64,000 bases of DNA from Mesonia sp. K7 (lineage in GTDB: Bacteria; Bacteroidota; Bacteroidia; Flavobacteriales; Flavobacteriaceae). The stretch is taken from positions 186,001 through 250,000 of the forward strand of contig NZ_QKQV01000002.1 in assembly GCF_003233725.1 (NCBI RefSeq). The letters run 5' to 3'. The stretch's first letter is position 1; each line of letters opens with the position of its first letter. Positions 35,530 to 43,259 of this stretch are shown in pieces. The position numbers were made by a program, and so were the translations under genes. The notes under the pieces were generated by a model. That model was given only the letters and a program-made list of their open reading frames with translations, had not been told where the DNA came from and did not search any database.

Positions 35530-36765
35530 ATGAAAAAACTACTCACCCACATCAAAGAACTGATTCAAGTAAGAGACGAACAAATTTCCTTTTTAAAAGG
35601 AAGAGAAATGCAAACGCTACCTACCCTAAAAAATGCTTGGTTACTGATCGATAACAACCTCATTTCCGATTACGGAAGTATGGAAAGTTTACCTGAAATA
35701 GAAGTTGACCAAACCATTGACTGTTCAGGTAAAATGGTGTTACCTACTTGGGTCGATTCGCATACACATTTGGTGTATGCCGGTAACCGCGAACAAGAAT
35801 TTGTCGATCGCATCAACGGATTGACCTACGAAGAAATTGCCAATCGCGGTGGCGGAATCTTAAATTCGGCTAAAAAACTGCAAGAAACATCCGAAGAAGA
35901 ATTGTACGAGCAATCGAAAGTGCGTCTCGAAGAAGTCATCAAATTAGGTACTGGAGCCATCGAAATTAAATCAGGTTACGGCCTTACCCAAGAAGCCGAA
36001 CTCAAAATGCTACGGGTTGCCCAAAAACTAGCCCAGAACTACCCGATCACCATCAAAACCACTTTTTTGGGAGCCCACGCTTTACCTCCGGAATATAAAA
36101 GCGATAAAGAAGCCTATATCAATCAAATCATCGATGAGATGTTGCCCGCAGTTGCGGAACAACTCGCCGATTATGTGGATGTGTTTTGCGAAAAAGGCTA
36201 CTTCTCTATCGAAGATACCCAACGCATTATGAAAGCTGGAAATAAATATGGCTTGAAAGCAAAAATACACGTCAATCAGTTTAACGCCTTTGGCGGAATA
36301 CAAGCTGCGGTAGCGCAAAATGCCTTGAGTGTCGATCACTTAGAAGTCATGAATACCGAAGATTTTGAAGCTTTACAAAATTCAAATACCATGCCCGTAG
36401 CTTTGCCTTCTTGTTCGTTGTTTTTGAGTATTCCGTACACTCCCGCAAGAGAAATGATCGACCGTGGTTTGCCATTGGCACTTGCCACCGATTACAACCC
36501 GGGAAGTACACCTTCTGGAAATATGAATCTGGTAGTTTCTCTGGCTTGCATCAAAATGAAAATGACACCAGAAGAAGCCATTAATGCGGCAACGATCAAT
36601 GCTGCTTATGCGATCGATTTGAGCGCAACCCATGGCAGCATTACCAAAGGCAAAAAAGCTAACTTAATGATTACCAAGCCTATTCCGTCATACGGATTTT
36701 TACCTTATTCTTTTGGGACAAATCATATAGAAAGTGTAATTTTAGAAGGCAAATTTTTCAACTAA
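35530..36765 (+). CDS. hutI: Imidazolonepropionase
   Basis: The 411-residue amidohydrolase shows the metal site VDSHTHLVYAGNREQEF, the histidine and glutamate segments ATFLGAHALPPEY-like (TTFLGAHALPPEYKS) and KIHVNQFNAFGG, VDHLEVM, and the catalytic Asp region LALATDYNPGSTPSGNM. It opens the imidazolone ring to N-formimidoyl-glutamate, step three of histidine degradation. It precedes hutG by 6 nt; hutH and hutU are not in the window. Confidence 0.95.
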   Translation: MKKLLTHIKELIQVRDEQISFLKGREMQTLPTLKNAWLLIDNNLISDYGSMESLPEIEVDQTIDCSGKMVLPTWVDSHTHLVYAGNREQEFVDRINGLTYEEIANRGGGILNSAKKLQETSEEELYEQSKVRLEEVIKLGTGAIEIKSGYGLTQEAELKMLRVAQKLAQNYPITIKTTFLGAHALPPEYKSDKEAYINQIIDEMLPAVAEQLADYVDVFCEKGYFSIEDTQRIMKAGNKYGLKAKIHVNQFNAFGGIQAAVAQNALSVDHLEVMNTEDFEALQNSNTMPVALPSCSLFLSIPYTPAREMIDRGLPLALATDYNPGSTPSGNMNLVVSLACIKMKMTPEEAINAATINAAYAIDLSATHGSITKGKKANLMITKPIPSYGFLPYSFGTNHIESVILEGKFFN

Positions 36766-36771
36766 TCGCTT

Positions 36772-37746
36772 ATGGAACATTTCGACTTTTTTACGCCACA
36801 AACCGCAAGTCAATATACCAATCAACGTGAAGGCGAAACCAAGCTCGGCGAAAGCCTGTCTTTTGTTTCTGGTTTCGATCAGCTTCACCAAAAAGAGCAA
36901 GGTTATGTTATTTTCGGCATTCCTGAAGATATTGGTGTTCGCGCCAATTACGGTCAACCCGGAACCGCAAACGCTTGGTATGGTTTTCTAAAAGCTTTTC
37001 TGAACGTACAACAGAACGAATACAATACGACCGATAATTTTTTGATTCTAGGAAGTGTAAACACCGACCGTTGGATGCAGGAAGCCGAAGGAAAATCACC
37101 TTCAGAATTGGGAGAAATCGTTGAAGAAATAGACGATACTGTCGAAAAAGTGGTCGAAAATATTGTTCGTGCCAATAAAACCCCTATTATTATTGGAGGC
37201 GGTCACAACAATGCCTATGGCAATATTTGCGGTACTTCTTTTGCCCTTGAAAAACCTATTTCTGTGCTCAATATCGACGCGCACACCGATTTACGTAAAG
37301 TAGATTTTCGTCATAGCGGAAACGGATTTACCAAAGCCTTACAAGAAGAACACCTCGATAAATATATGGTCATTGGTTTACATCGAAATTATACCCCTCA
37401 GTATATTTTTGAGATGATGAATGATAGCAAAAATCTATCATTTATGCTACTCAATGATTTTTTACACTTGAGTACCATCGATAAATTGATTAAATTTAAA
37501 AAAGCAACCGATTATGTTAAAAATCAGTTTGGTTTAGAAATCGATTGTGATGCGATTGAGCATTTTAACAGCAGCGCCCAATCACCTACGGGTTTTAGCA
37601 TCAACGATATTAGAAGTTTTATAAAAATTGCCAAAAAACAAGAGGTACTTTATTTGCACTTGTGCGAAACCATTACCGACACTCATAACATGACTGGCAA
37701 AGCTTTGGCATTTTTTGTGACCGATTTTATAAGAACAACCGATTAA
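36772..37746 (+). CDS. hutG: Formimidoylglutamase (arginase/ureohydrolase family)
   Basis: The 324-residue protein carries manganese ligands in IIIGGGHNNAYGN, VLNIDAHTDLRKVDFRHSGN and LEIDCDAIEHFNSSAQSP, the three ureohydrolase motifs. Adjacent to hutI it should split formimidoyl-glutamate into glutamate and formamide, the last step of histidine use. The motif GGGHN differs from the usual GGGHD and the third motif is E-I-D-C-D-A-I instead of S-x-D-x-D, but the metal-binding H, D, H, D, D, D set is retained. Confidence 0.92.
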   Translation: MEHFDFFTPQTASQYTNQREGETKLGESLSFVSGFDQLHQKEQGYVIFGIPEDIGVRANYGQPGTANAWYGFLKAFLNVQQNEYNTTDNFLILGSVNTDRWMQEAEGKSPSELGEIVEEIDDTVEKVVENIVRANKTPIIIGGGHNNAYGNICGTSFALEKPISVLNIDAHTDLRKVDFRHSGNGFTKALQEEHLDKYMVIGLHRNYTPQYIFEMMNDSKNLSFMLLNDFLHLSTIDKLIKFKKATDYVKNQFGLEIDCDAIEHFNSSAQSPTGFSINDIRSFIKIAKKQEVLYLHLCETITDTHNMTGKALAFFVTDFIRTTD

Positions 37747-37758
37747 AAATTTATAGCG

Positions 37759-38559
37759 ATGAAACATTTCTACCTTTTATTAATGGTCTTGATTTTTATG
37801 GGATGTAAAAATAATAACCAACAAAAAAACGAACAGCAAATAAGTGAACCTGTTCAAGAAAAAACCACAACAGACGAAGAAGCAAACAACACTTCGACGG
37901 AAAGTTCCGTAAAGATACATCCGATCAATCACGCTTCTTTTGTGTTAGAATTAGACGAAAATGTAATTTATGTAGATCCTGTTCAACCAGAAAGCGCCTA
38001 CCGCAACTATAAAAAACCAACTATTGTTTTGGTCACCGATATTCATAAAGACCATTTTTCCGTGGAAACGCTTTTACAATTAAGCCAAAACGAGCTCAAA
38101 ATCATCATGCCCAAAGCAGTTTATATGCAATTGCCTGAAGAGTTGAAGCCTAAAGCACAAATCTTAAACAACGATGAGGAAATAATGTTGGGTGATATCA
38201 ACTACAGGGCAATCCCGATGTACAATTTACGAGAAGAAGCACTACAGTATCATCCGAAAGGTCGCGGAAATGGATATTTATTGAGCTGGAAAAACGAAAA
38301 AATTTACATTTCGGGTGACACCGAAGATATTATTGAAATGCGTAACCTCACCAACATTACCAGAGCTTTTATCTGTATGAATTTACCATATACAATGCCT
38401 GTTGAGAAAGCTGCCGATGCGGTTTTAGACTTTCAGCCAAAGAAAGTTTATCCGTATCATTTTCGGGGTACCAATGGTTTGAGTGACGTAGCTAAGTTTA
38501 AAAACATCGTCACCACCAACAACAACAATATCGAAGTGATAAAGTTAAGCTGGTATTAG
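37759..38559 (+). CDS. Metallo-beta-lactamase fold lipoprotein (UlaG-like)
   Basis: The 266-residue protein has a lipoprotein signal (MKHFYLLLMVLIFMGCKNN, Cys 16), a hydrophilic Q/N/E/T-rich linker to about residue 50, and a metallo-beta-lactamase-like domain with HPINHASFVLELDENVIYVD, VTDIHKDHF (variant of HxHxDH), YISGDTED and YPYHFRG. It is a predicted envelope hydrolase. It follows hutG by 12 nt in the same direction and could be co-transcribed; the substrate is unknown. Confidence 0.85.
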   Translation: MKHFYLLLMVLIFMGCKNNNQQKNEQQISEPVQEKTTTDEEANNTSTESSVKIHPINHASFVLELDENVIYVDPVQPESAYRNYKKPTIVLVTDIHKDHFSVETLLQLSQNELKIIMPKAVYMQLPEELKPKAQILNNDEEIMLGDINYRAIPMYNLREEALQYHPKGRGNGYLLSWKNEKIYISGDTEDIIEMRNLTNITRAFICMNLPYTMPVEKAADAVLDFQPKKVYPYHFRGTNGLSDVAKFKNIVTTNNNNIEVIKLSWY

Positions 38560-38606
38560 ATAGTGATGAGTGTTGAGTGAAACACAAGTAAATAATCCTA
38601 TTTAAG

Positions 38607-38637
38607 TTGGATTATTTCCATTTTTTGGTTAGTTTTG
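38607..38637 (+). promoter_or_regulatory. Promoter of the cassette-array tyrosine recombinase
   Basis: TTG (38607-38609), a 20-bp spacer and a perfect TAGTTTTG (38630-38637) lie 26 nt before the recombinase ATG. Just after it is a short inverted repeat, CTTAG-AA-CTAAG (38641-38652), which may be an operator. Confidence 0.7.
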
Positions 38638-38663
38638 TAGCTTAGAACTAAGTTGTAAACTAC

Positions 38664-39863
38664 ATGATTACTATTGTTTTAGATAAATTTTATCATCGTG
38701 GAAAAGATCGAATTGGTATTCGGTCGCAACCTTACCATCCTGCTGCAAAAAACCATATCAAAGCAATTCCGCAGCTAAGTTATTCGGCAACTTATAAAGC
38801 TTATTACGTAGATTATAATAGCAAAAACAAGCACTATTTGTTTACTTACTTTAGAAGTCACAACTATTTGGTAGATTATCAAAAGTTGTTGGTTGAACCT
38901 GCAAAACCAAAGCCAAAGCTTTTATGGATACATAATAAATACAGAAATCTTACCAAAAATGATTTTTCAGAAGCAGAGCAAGACATCTTAAAAAGCTATG
39001 TGCGGTTTCTACGCGGAAAAAGATTTAGCGAAAGTACCGTAAAAACTTATTATGGTTTTGTAATGATGTTTGTTGCTTATTATAAAAAGTCTACTGAAAA
39101 ATTGAGTACGCGAGCGTTTGAAATGTTTATGGAGGACGTGATTGCAAAATATAATTATGCGATTAGTACACACAGGCAATGTGTAAGTGCTTTACAGCAT
39201 TTTGCAAAACTTTACGGTTTAGAAATAGAGGCAGAGTTAAACGAGCTGAGGCCAAAAAAAAGTAAAAAACTACCTACCGTTTTATCACAGAAAGAGATTT
39301 TAAGAATTTTACAAGTTACCCGAAACTTAAAACACCGAACTGCTTTGGCACTACTCTATTCTTCTGGTCTACGTATAGGTGAGCTTCTAAGCTTAAAAGT
39401 AAACGCTATTGACATAGACCGGAAGCAACTATTTATAAATCATGCAAAAGGGAGAAAAGATCGAACGGTAATGCTTGCCGAGAGTATTTTGCCTTTGCTT
39501 TATAATTATGTAAGGAGTTATCAGCCAACCGATTTTTTATTTGAAGGAAAGAATGGGAGTTCTTATAGTGCTGTTACGGTACGTAAATTTTTACGGGATT
39601 CTTGTGTGAAGGCAAAAATCACAAAACGGGTAACGCCACATACGTTACGTCATTCGTTTGCCACGCATATGCTAGAAGACGGTGTTGATTTACGCTATAT
39701 ACAAAGTTTATTAGGGCATGCCAAGCCCGAAACCACTATGATTTACACTCATGTAAGCACGCGTGACCATTTAAAGATTAGCAGTCCGCTTGATAGTGCT
39801 GTTAATCGTTTTATACATCCTGATAATGAAGATAAAAAGGTACTGTTATCCGGAAATATATAG
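38664..39863 (+). CDS. Tyrosine recombinase/integrase, candidate cassette integrase
   Basis: The 399-residue protein has a C-terminal catalytic domain (about 205-385) with the complete active-site set: R237 in SSGLRIGELL, the beta-hairpin Lys in NHAKGRKDRTV (262 or 265), H326 and R329 in TPHTLRHSFATHMLEDG, H352 in LLGHAKPETT, and Y361 in TMIYTHVS. A SAM-like core-binding domain spans about 100-190. The first about 90 residues are an extra N-terminal region (MITIVLDKFYHRGKDRIGIR onward) without recognised family. The extra domain that marks integron integrases (IntI) is not seen; the stretch between the Lys and the HxxR motif is short, as in XerC/D and phage-type enzymes. It has a strong promoter and sits 34 nt before the first cassette boundary. 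Confidence 0.95.
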   Translation: MITIVLDKFYHRGKDRIGIRSQPYHPAAKNHIKAIPQLSYSATYKAYYVDYNSKNKHYLFTYFRSHNYLVDYQKLLVEPAKPKPKLLWIHNKYRNLTKNDFSEAEQDILKSYVRFLRGKRFSESTVKTYYGFVMMFVAYYKKSTEKLSTRAFEMFMEDVIAKYNYAISTHRQCVSALQHFAKLYGLEIEAELNELRPKKSKKLPTVLSQKEILRILQVTRNLKHRTALALLYSSGLRIGELLSLKVNAIDIDRKQLFINHAKGRKDRTVMLAESILPLLYNYVRSYQPTDFLFEGKNGSSYSAVTVRKFLRDSCVKAKITKRVTPHTLRHSFATHMLEDGVDLRYIQSLLGHAKPETTMIYTHVSTRDHLKISSPLDSAVNRFIHPDNEDKKVLLSGNI

Positions 39864-39874
39864 GTAAAAACGTT

Positions 39875-39906
39875 TATATTTGTTTTGATATAACCCGTTA
39901 CCCACA
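39875..39906 (+). promoter_or_regulatory. Promoter box and attI-like boundary in front of cassette 1
   Basis: A perfect TATATTTG (39875-39882) begins 12 nt after the recombinase stop and reads into the array, like the cassette promoter of an integron; no TTG was seen at -33. Fifteen bases further is the first crossover-like sequence, CCGTTACCCACA (39895-39906). Unlike the internal sites it has no upstream folded partner arm, as expected for an attI rather than an attC site. Confidence 0.55.
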
Positions 39907-39942
39907 ATTTGAAAAAAAATCGTCACAACCAAAAAAACCGAT

Positions 39943-40512
39943 ATGAAAAACATACTGATTATCCTTTTTGTAGTCTTTTTGACTTCATTAACATTCGGAC
40001 AAGAAAAAAGAGTTGTATCAATAATTGATTCGACCAAAACACCAGAGTTAGTTTTAATTCAAGAATTTACAGTCAATTCACCAATCGATTCCGTTTGGAA
40101 TGCTTATACAACGAAAAAAGGTTGGGAAAGTTGGGCCGTTCCTCTCGCAGAAATTGATTTAAAAGTTGGTGGATTTATAAAAACGAATTACAACAAAGCA
40201 GGAAAAATTGGAGACAGCACAACAATCGTAACACATATTATTAATTACGTTCCCAAAAAGCTGATTACACTTCAAGCTGAGATTACCGACAATTTTCCGG
40301 AATTTATGAAAAAAGAGGCAAAAGACTTTTATAATGTAATCTACTTTGACGAAACCGAAAAAGGAAAAACAAGTGTAAAATCGTACGGAATTGGATATAA
40401 GAACAACCCTAAATATCTTTCACTAATGGAATATTTCATACCTGCTAACGAAAAGTTATTAATGAACTTAATTTTGTATTTAGAAACAGACACAAATTCA
40501 AAAAAGGAATAA
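39943..40512 (+). CDS. Cassette 1: secreted SRPBCC domain protein
   Basis: The 189-residue protein has a signal peptide (MKNILIILFVVFLTSLTFGQ) followed by an SRPBCC/AHSA1-like domain: VLIQEFTVNSPIDSVWNAYT, WAVPLAEIDLKVGGFIKTNY and VTHIINYVPKKLITLQAEIT. A C-terminal helix region ends NLILYLETD. It should be periplasmic; the ligand is unknown. The start is 46 nt after the cassette-boundary GTT. It is followed after one base by the second gene of the same cassette, so the cassette is bicistronic. Confidence 0.82.
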   Translation: MKNILIILFVVFLTSLTFGQEKRVVSIIDSTKTPELVLIQEFTVNSPIDSVWNAYTTKKGWESWAVPLAEIDLKVGGFIKTNYNKAGKIGDSTTIVTHIINYVPKKLITLQAEITDNFPEFMKKEAKDFYNVIYFDETEKGKTSVKSYGIGYKNNPKYLSLMEYFIPANEKLLMNLILYLETDTNSKKE

Positions 40513-40513
40513 T

Positions 40514-41056
40514 ATGGACAAAGTACTTCAAACAATGATTGACAATATGCCTGAAAAAACGGGCAAATCTTTGAGTGAATGGAAAAAGGTGCTCAAATCA
40601 AAGTCTTTTGCCAAACATTCAGAAGCAGTAAACTTTCTTAAAAAAGAACACAATGTAACACACGGATTTGCGAATACGATTGTCGCATTGTCAAAAGAAG
40701 AAAATGAAACACCAACCGACCTTGTTGAAAACCAATATAAAGGCAAAGAAAATTTAATTCCGATTTATGAAAACCTGTTAGCTGTCGTAAAAGAATTTGG
40801 AAAAGATGTTACAATCACACCAAAAAAGACAAGCGTAAGCGTAATCAGGAAAAAACAATTTGCATTAATAAAACCTGCGACCAAAACAAGAATCGATTTA
40901 GGGTTAAAACTCAAAGACAAACCGACAACAGACAGACTTGGAAATTCAGGACCTTTTGGAACAATGTGTACACACAGAGTTAAGTTATCGAATGTCAGCG
41001 AAATTGATAGCGAACTAAAAAAGTGGCTGATGGAATCCTATCAAAATGCGGAATAA
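40514..41056 (+). CDS. Cassette 1: DUF4287/DUF5655-type domain protein
   Basis: The 180-residue cytosolic protein has an N-terminal DUF4287-like helical part (about 1-70: MIDNMPEKTGKSLSEWKKVL, HNVTHGFANTIVALS) and a C-terminal DUF5655-like part (about 80-178: VTITPKKTSVSVIRKKQFAL, RIDLGLKLKD, CTHRVKLSNVSEID). These domains are often joined in stand-alone proteins of unknown function; some DUF5655 proteins are tied to restriction or transport of DNA. The stop lies 5 nt before the terminal inverted repeat of the cassette (41061-41070). Confidence 0.82.
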   Translation: MDKVLQTMIDNMPEKTGKSLSEWKKVLKSKSFAKHSEAVNFLKKEHNVTHGFANTIVALSKEENETPTDLVENQYKGKENLIPIYENLLAVVKEFGKDVTITPKKTSVSVIRKKQFALIKPATKTRIDLGLKLKDKPTTDRLGNSGPFGTMCTHRVKLSNVSEIDSELKKWLMESYQNAE

Positions 41057-41060
41057 AAAC

Positions 41061-41263
41061 TGTGGGTAACAACGTGTATAGCTCATTGCTGTTTAGTTGC
41101 TTAAACCGAAGTTTAGGCGTATTTGGAAAGTCGCCAAATTTTTAAATTTGACGATTTCCAATAACAAGATAAATAGTAAAATTTAAAAATCTGGCTTGTG
41201 GCTCAACCGAAAAATAATCGCTAATTTGCACACAACGAGCCATACACCAAACCGTTAGCAACA
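41061..41263 (+). repeat. Cassette site 1 (attC-like, 183-nt spacer)
   Basis: The left end TGTGGGTAAC (41061-41070) is the reverse complement of the start of cassette 1 (39897-39906). The right end begins GTTAGCAACA (41254-41263), the start of cassette 2. The arms GTGTATAGCTCATTG (41074-41088) and CAACGAGCCATACAC (41233-41247) pair 13 of 15. The spacer is about 65 nt longer than the other sites because of an inner hairpin at 41123-41161. Confidence 0.82.
41122..41161 (+). promoter_or_regulatory. Promoter-containing hairpin inside cassette site 1
   Basis: The arms 41123-41141 and 41144-41161 (TTGGAAA...CAAATTT and its complement) pair over about 17 bp with one bulge and one mismatch. The right arm contains a perfect TAAATTTG (41143-41150), and TTTG (41122-41125) lies 17 bp upstream. 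So the extra hairpin of site 1 may be a promoter that reads into cassette 2. Confidence 0.45.
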
Positions 41264-41691
41264 AGTTGACAAACCAACGAAAATCCTGCTAAATTTCAAG
41301 TTTTTGGGTTTTTAAGAAAGGAAAAATGAAAAGCGGAATTCTGAAAAATAACTCGGAATTTCACTCAATCGGAATTTAAAAAAAATACGGAATATTACGC
41401 TGAATTTCGGCTCGCTCAAAATCAGTTTTAGCATCGAAAATTTAGCTAAGCGAAAAGTTTTGGCTGAATAACAGAATAGCTAAACGTTGTGGCTGAACTT
41501 TGTGAAAATGGATTTTCCCAGGTTTAGTTTTTAACGACGAAAATTTTGAAAACCAAAGGTTCGAGCTGAATATTGGAATGGCTAAACTTTCGGGAAAAAA
41601 ACCGAATGAAATCCGAATTTTTTTTTAAGATTTTAAGGGAAAAAGCACAAACGGAATTTAAACTCGTGCGAATAAAAAATGAATAAAACCA
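41264..41691 (+). other. Cassette 2: module without a recognisable ORF
   Basis: About 430 nt lie between the start GTTAGCAACA and the end repeat GTTGCTAAC. No frame of useful length with a start is present. The sequence is A-rich and contains recurring GCTAAA/GCTGAA hexamers, for example near 41461-41500 and 41568-41590. It shares TTACGCTGAA and CTCGCTCA with cassette 4. It could be a non-coding RNA, a decayed gene, or a promoter/stuffer cassette. Confidence 0.6.
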
Positions 41692-41828
41692 GTTGCTAAC
41701 AACGTATAAAATTAATTGCTAGTTCCAGCCTACTTACGAAAATCCTCGCGGATTTTCTATTCGGTTTTTATTTGCTAAATTAGTTGCTTAAACAACGCAA
41801 CTAATCTTATACAACAACGTTGCCAGTA
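41692..41828 (+). repeat. Cassette site 2 (attC-like, 118-nt spacer)
   Basis: GTTGCTAAC (41692-41700) is the reverse complement of the start of cassette 2; the next cassette starts GTTGCCAGTA (41819-41828). The arms GTATAAAATTAATTGC (41704-41719) and GCAACTAATCTTATAC (41798-41813) pair 14 of 16. Inside are two further hairpins, GAAAATCC-TCGC-GGATTTTC and TTAGTTGC...GCAACTAA. Confidence 0.88.
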
Positions 41829-41837
41829 ATACAAAAA

Positions 41838-42689
41838 ATGTCTATTATTAATTGGAAATATTGTCAAGAGAATTCTGATTTGATTTTGTCAGCAGGATTA
41901 CAAGTTCTGATAAAGGACAAACCAAATAACTTTGGAACTGTCTGCGAAGATTGTTATGGAAATTATTTGATAACAAATAAAAATGGAAAATGGAGTTACA
42001 CAGGAGAAGGCAAAAATTTATCTAAAAGAATAAAACAACACTCAAAAGAAAGAACTTCAACTTTTTTCAAAACCTACATAAAATCAGACAATTCCGCAAA
42101 AAAAATAAAATTAGAGGAATTTGAATTTAGAACAATAAAGAACTTAATCGGACGAAAAGAATTAGAAGAATTTACGATAGTTAATTATCCAACAAATCTG
42201 AACAAATTTCAAAGAGGGAAACGGGAATTGTTCAAAGCGAAATCGGACAAAAAGTTATGGAAAGAAGTTCAGGAGAATTATTTACAAATAATTAAGCAGG
42301 GAGAAAAACAGTTTGCTAAATCCAAAATTTTTGATTGGATTTCCGCCGATATAAATTATGGTGCTGGAATTTATTGGATTGAGCATAAAGAAGACGGGCA
42401 TATCTATATTGGAGAAAGTTCAGATGTTTTTAAAAGACACGCAACTCATTCTGGCAAAACATACTTTTCTGCTGTTCGTAGAAATTTAGGCGAAACTATT
42501 TTAGGTTTTAAATTGCAAACCATAAACGGACGAAAAAGATATTTTAGTGATAATGAAGATTTACAATTAACCAAATATTTGAACTCTTGTACTATTAAAA
42601 CTATGCCGATTTCATTCGGACGATTTGAACTTGAAGAGTATTTAATTAGAAAACATAAACCAGTATTAAATCGAAAAGAGAATACATAA
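41838..42689 (+). CDS. Cassette 3: protein with two tandem GIY-YIG-like nuclease domains
   Basis: The 283-residue protein starts at the ATG 19 nt after the cassette boundary. The second half (about 170-283) is a clear GIY-YIG domain: GAGIYWIEHKEDGHIYIGES, then KRHATHSG (Arg), FELEEYLIRKHKPVLNRKE (metal Glu and terminal Asn). The first half shows the same order more weakly: GNYLITNKNG, WSYTGEGKNLSKRIKQHS, then ELEEFTIVNYPTNLNKF. GIY-YIG enzymes cut DNA with one metal ion, as in restriction enzymes and homing endonucleases. It may act in defence or as a selfish nuclease; this is inference. An upstream TTG start at 41820 would lie in the recombination site. Confidence 0.82.
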   Translation: MSIINWKYCQENSDLILSAGLQVLIKDKPNNFGTVCEDCYGNYLITNKNGKWSYTGEGKNLSKRIKQHSKERTSTFFKTYIKSDNSAKKIKLEEFEFRTIKNLIGRKELEEFTIVNYPTNLNKFQRGKRELFKAKSDKKLWKEVQENYLQIIKQGEKQFAKSKIFDWISADINYGAGIYWIEHKEDGHIYIGESSDVFKRHATHSGKTYFSAVRRNLGETILGFKLQTINGRKRYFSDNEDLQLTKYLNSCTIKTMPISFGRFELEEYLIRKHKPVLNRKENT

Positions 42690-42695
42690 AAGTAC

Positions 42696-42832
42696 TACTG
42701 GCAACACCGTATAACAACAATTGCGGCTTTGTGTCCTGCGGACACAACCGCGCAAGCATAAAAGTCTGGAATTTTAGCTATCTTAGTTTTGAACCAATCC
42801 GCAACTGATTGTTATACAAGACCGTTGGCAGC
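42696..42832 (+). repeat. Cassette site 3 (attC-like, 118-nt spacer)
   Basis: TACTGGCAAC (42696-42705) complements the start of cassette 3. The next cassette starts GTTGGCAGC (42824-42832). The arms GTATAACAACAATTGCGG and CCGCAACTGATTGTTATAC pair with one extra base in the right arm; an inner hairpin, TGTGTCC-TGC-GGACACA, follows. TAGTTTTG (42784-42791) in the right part is a perfect -7 box facing cassette 4. Confidence 0.88.
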
Positions 42833-43259
42833 AATGGTAACCGAATGCAATTTCTAATCACCAACTTACTTCCCTAAACTGAAATTTTTGTTTGTTTTTG
42901 AGTTTTGGATTTTTGAAAATCTGGACGGTAAATAAAAAAACAAACATTGAAAAGAAATAAAACTTACGACTGACTATTAGTTTTATCGAATAAAAATCAG
43001 CAGAACGGGTAAAATTTCCAATCGTTACGCTGAAAACAAATCAGAACGGCGAATTTGAACTCGCTCACTCCTGCTCTACGAATTGAATAGCAGAACGAAT
43101 AAATTTAACTTCAGAACTTTCTGCCAAGACAACTGAAAATACCGCTCATCAGCAAGTTAACAGAACGTGAAATTCAAAATCTTTACGGTTAAAAACCACG
43201 AAGAATAATTGAAAAACGAAGAAAATCAACTAAAAACCGTAAAATTAAAAAAAACCACA
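42833..43259 (+). other. Cassette 4: second module without a recognisable ORF
   Basis: About 430 nt between GTTGGCAGC and GCAGCCAAC hold no credible frame. The heptamer CAGAACG or CAGAAC recurs at least five times (about 42990-43170), in place of the GCTAAA/GCTGAA units of cassette 2. Length, position of the T-rich start (TTTTTGAGTTTT), TTACGCTGAA and CTCGCTCA match cassette 2, so both belong to one family of ORF-less cassettes. Confidence 0.6.
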
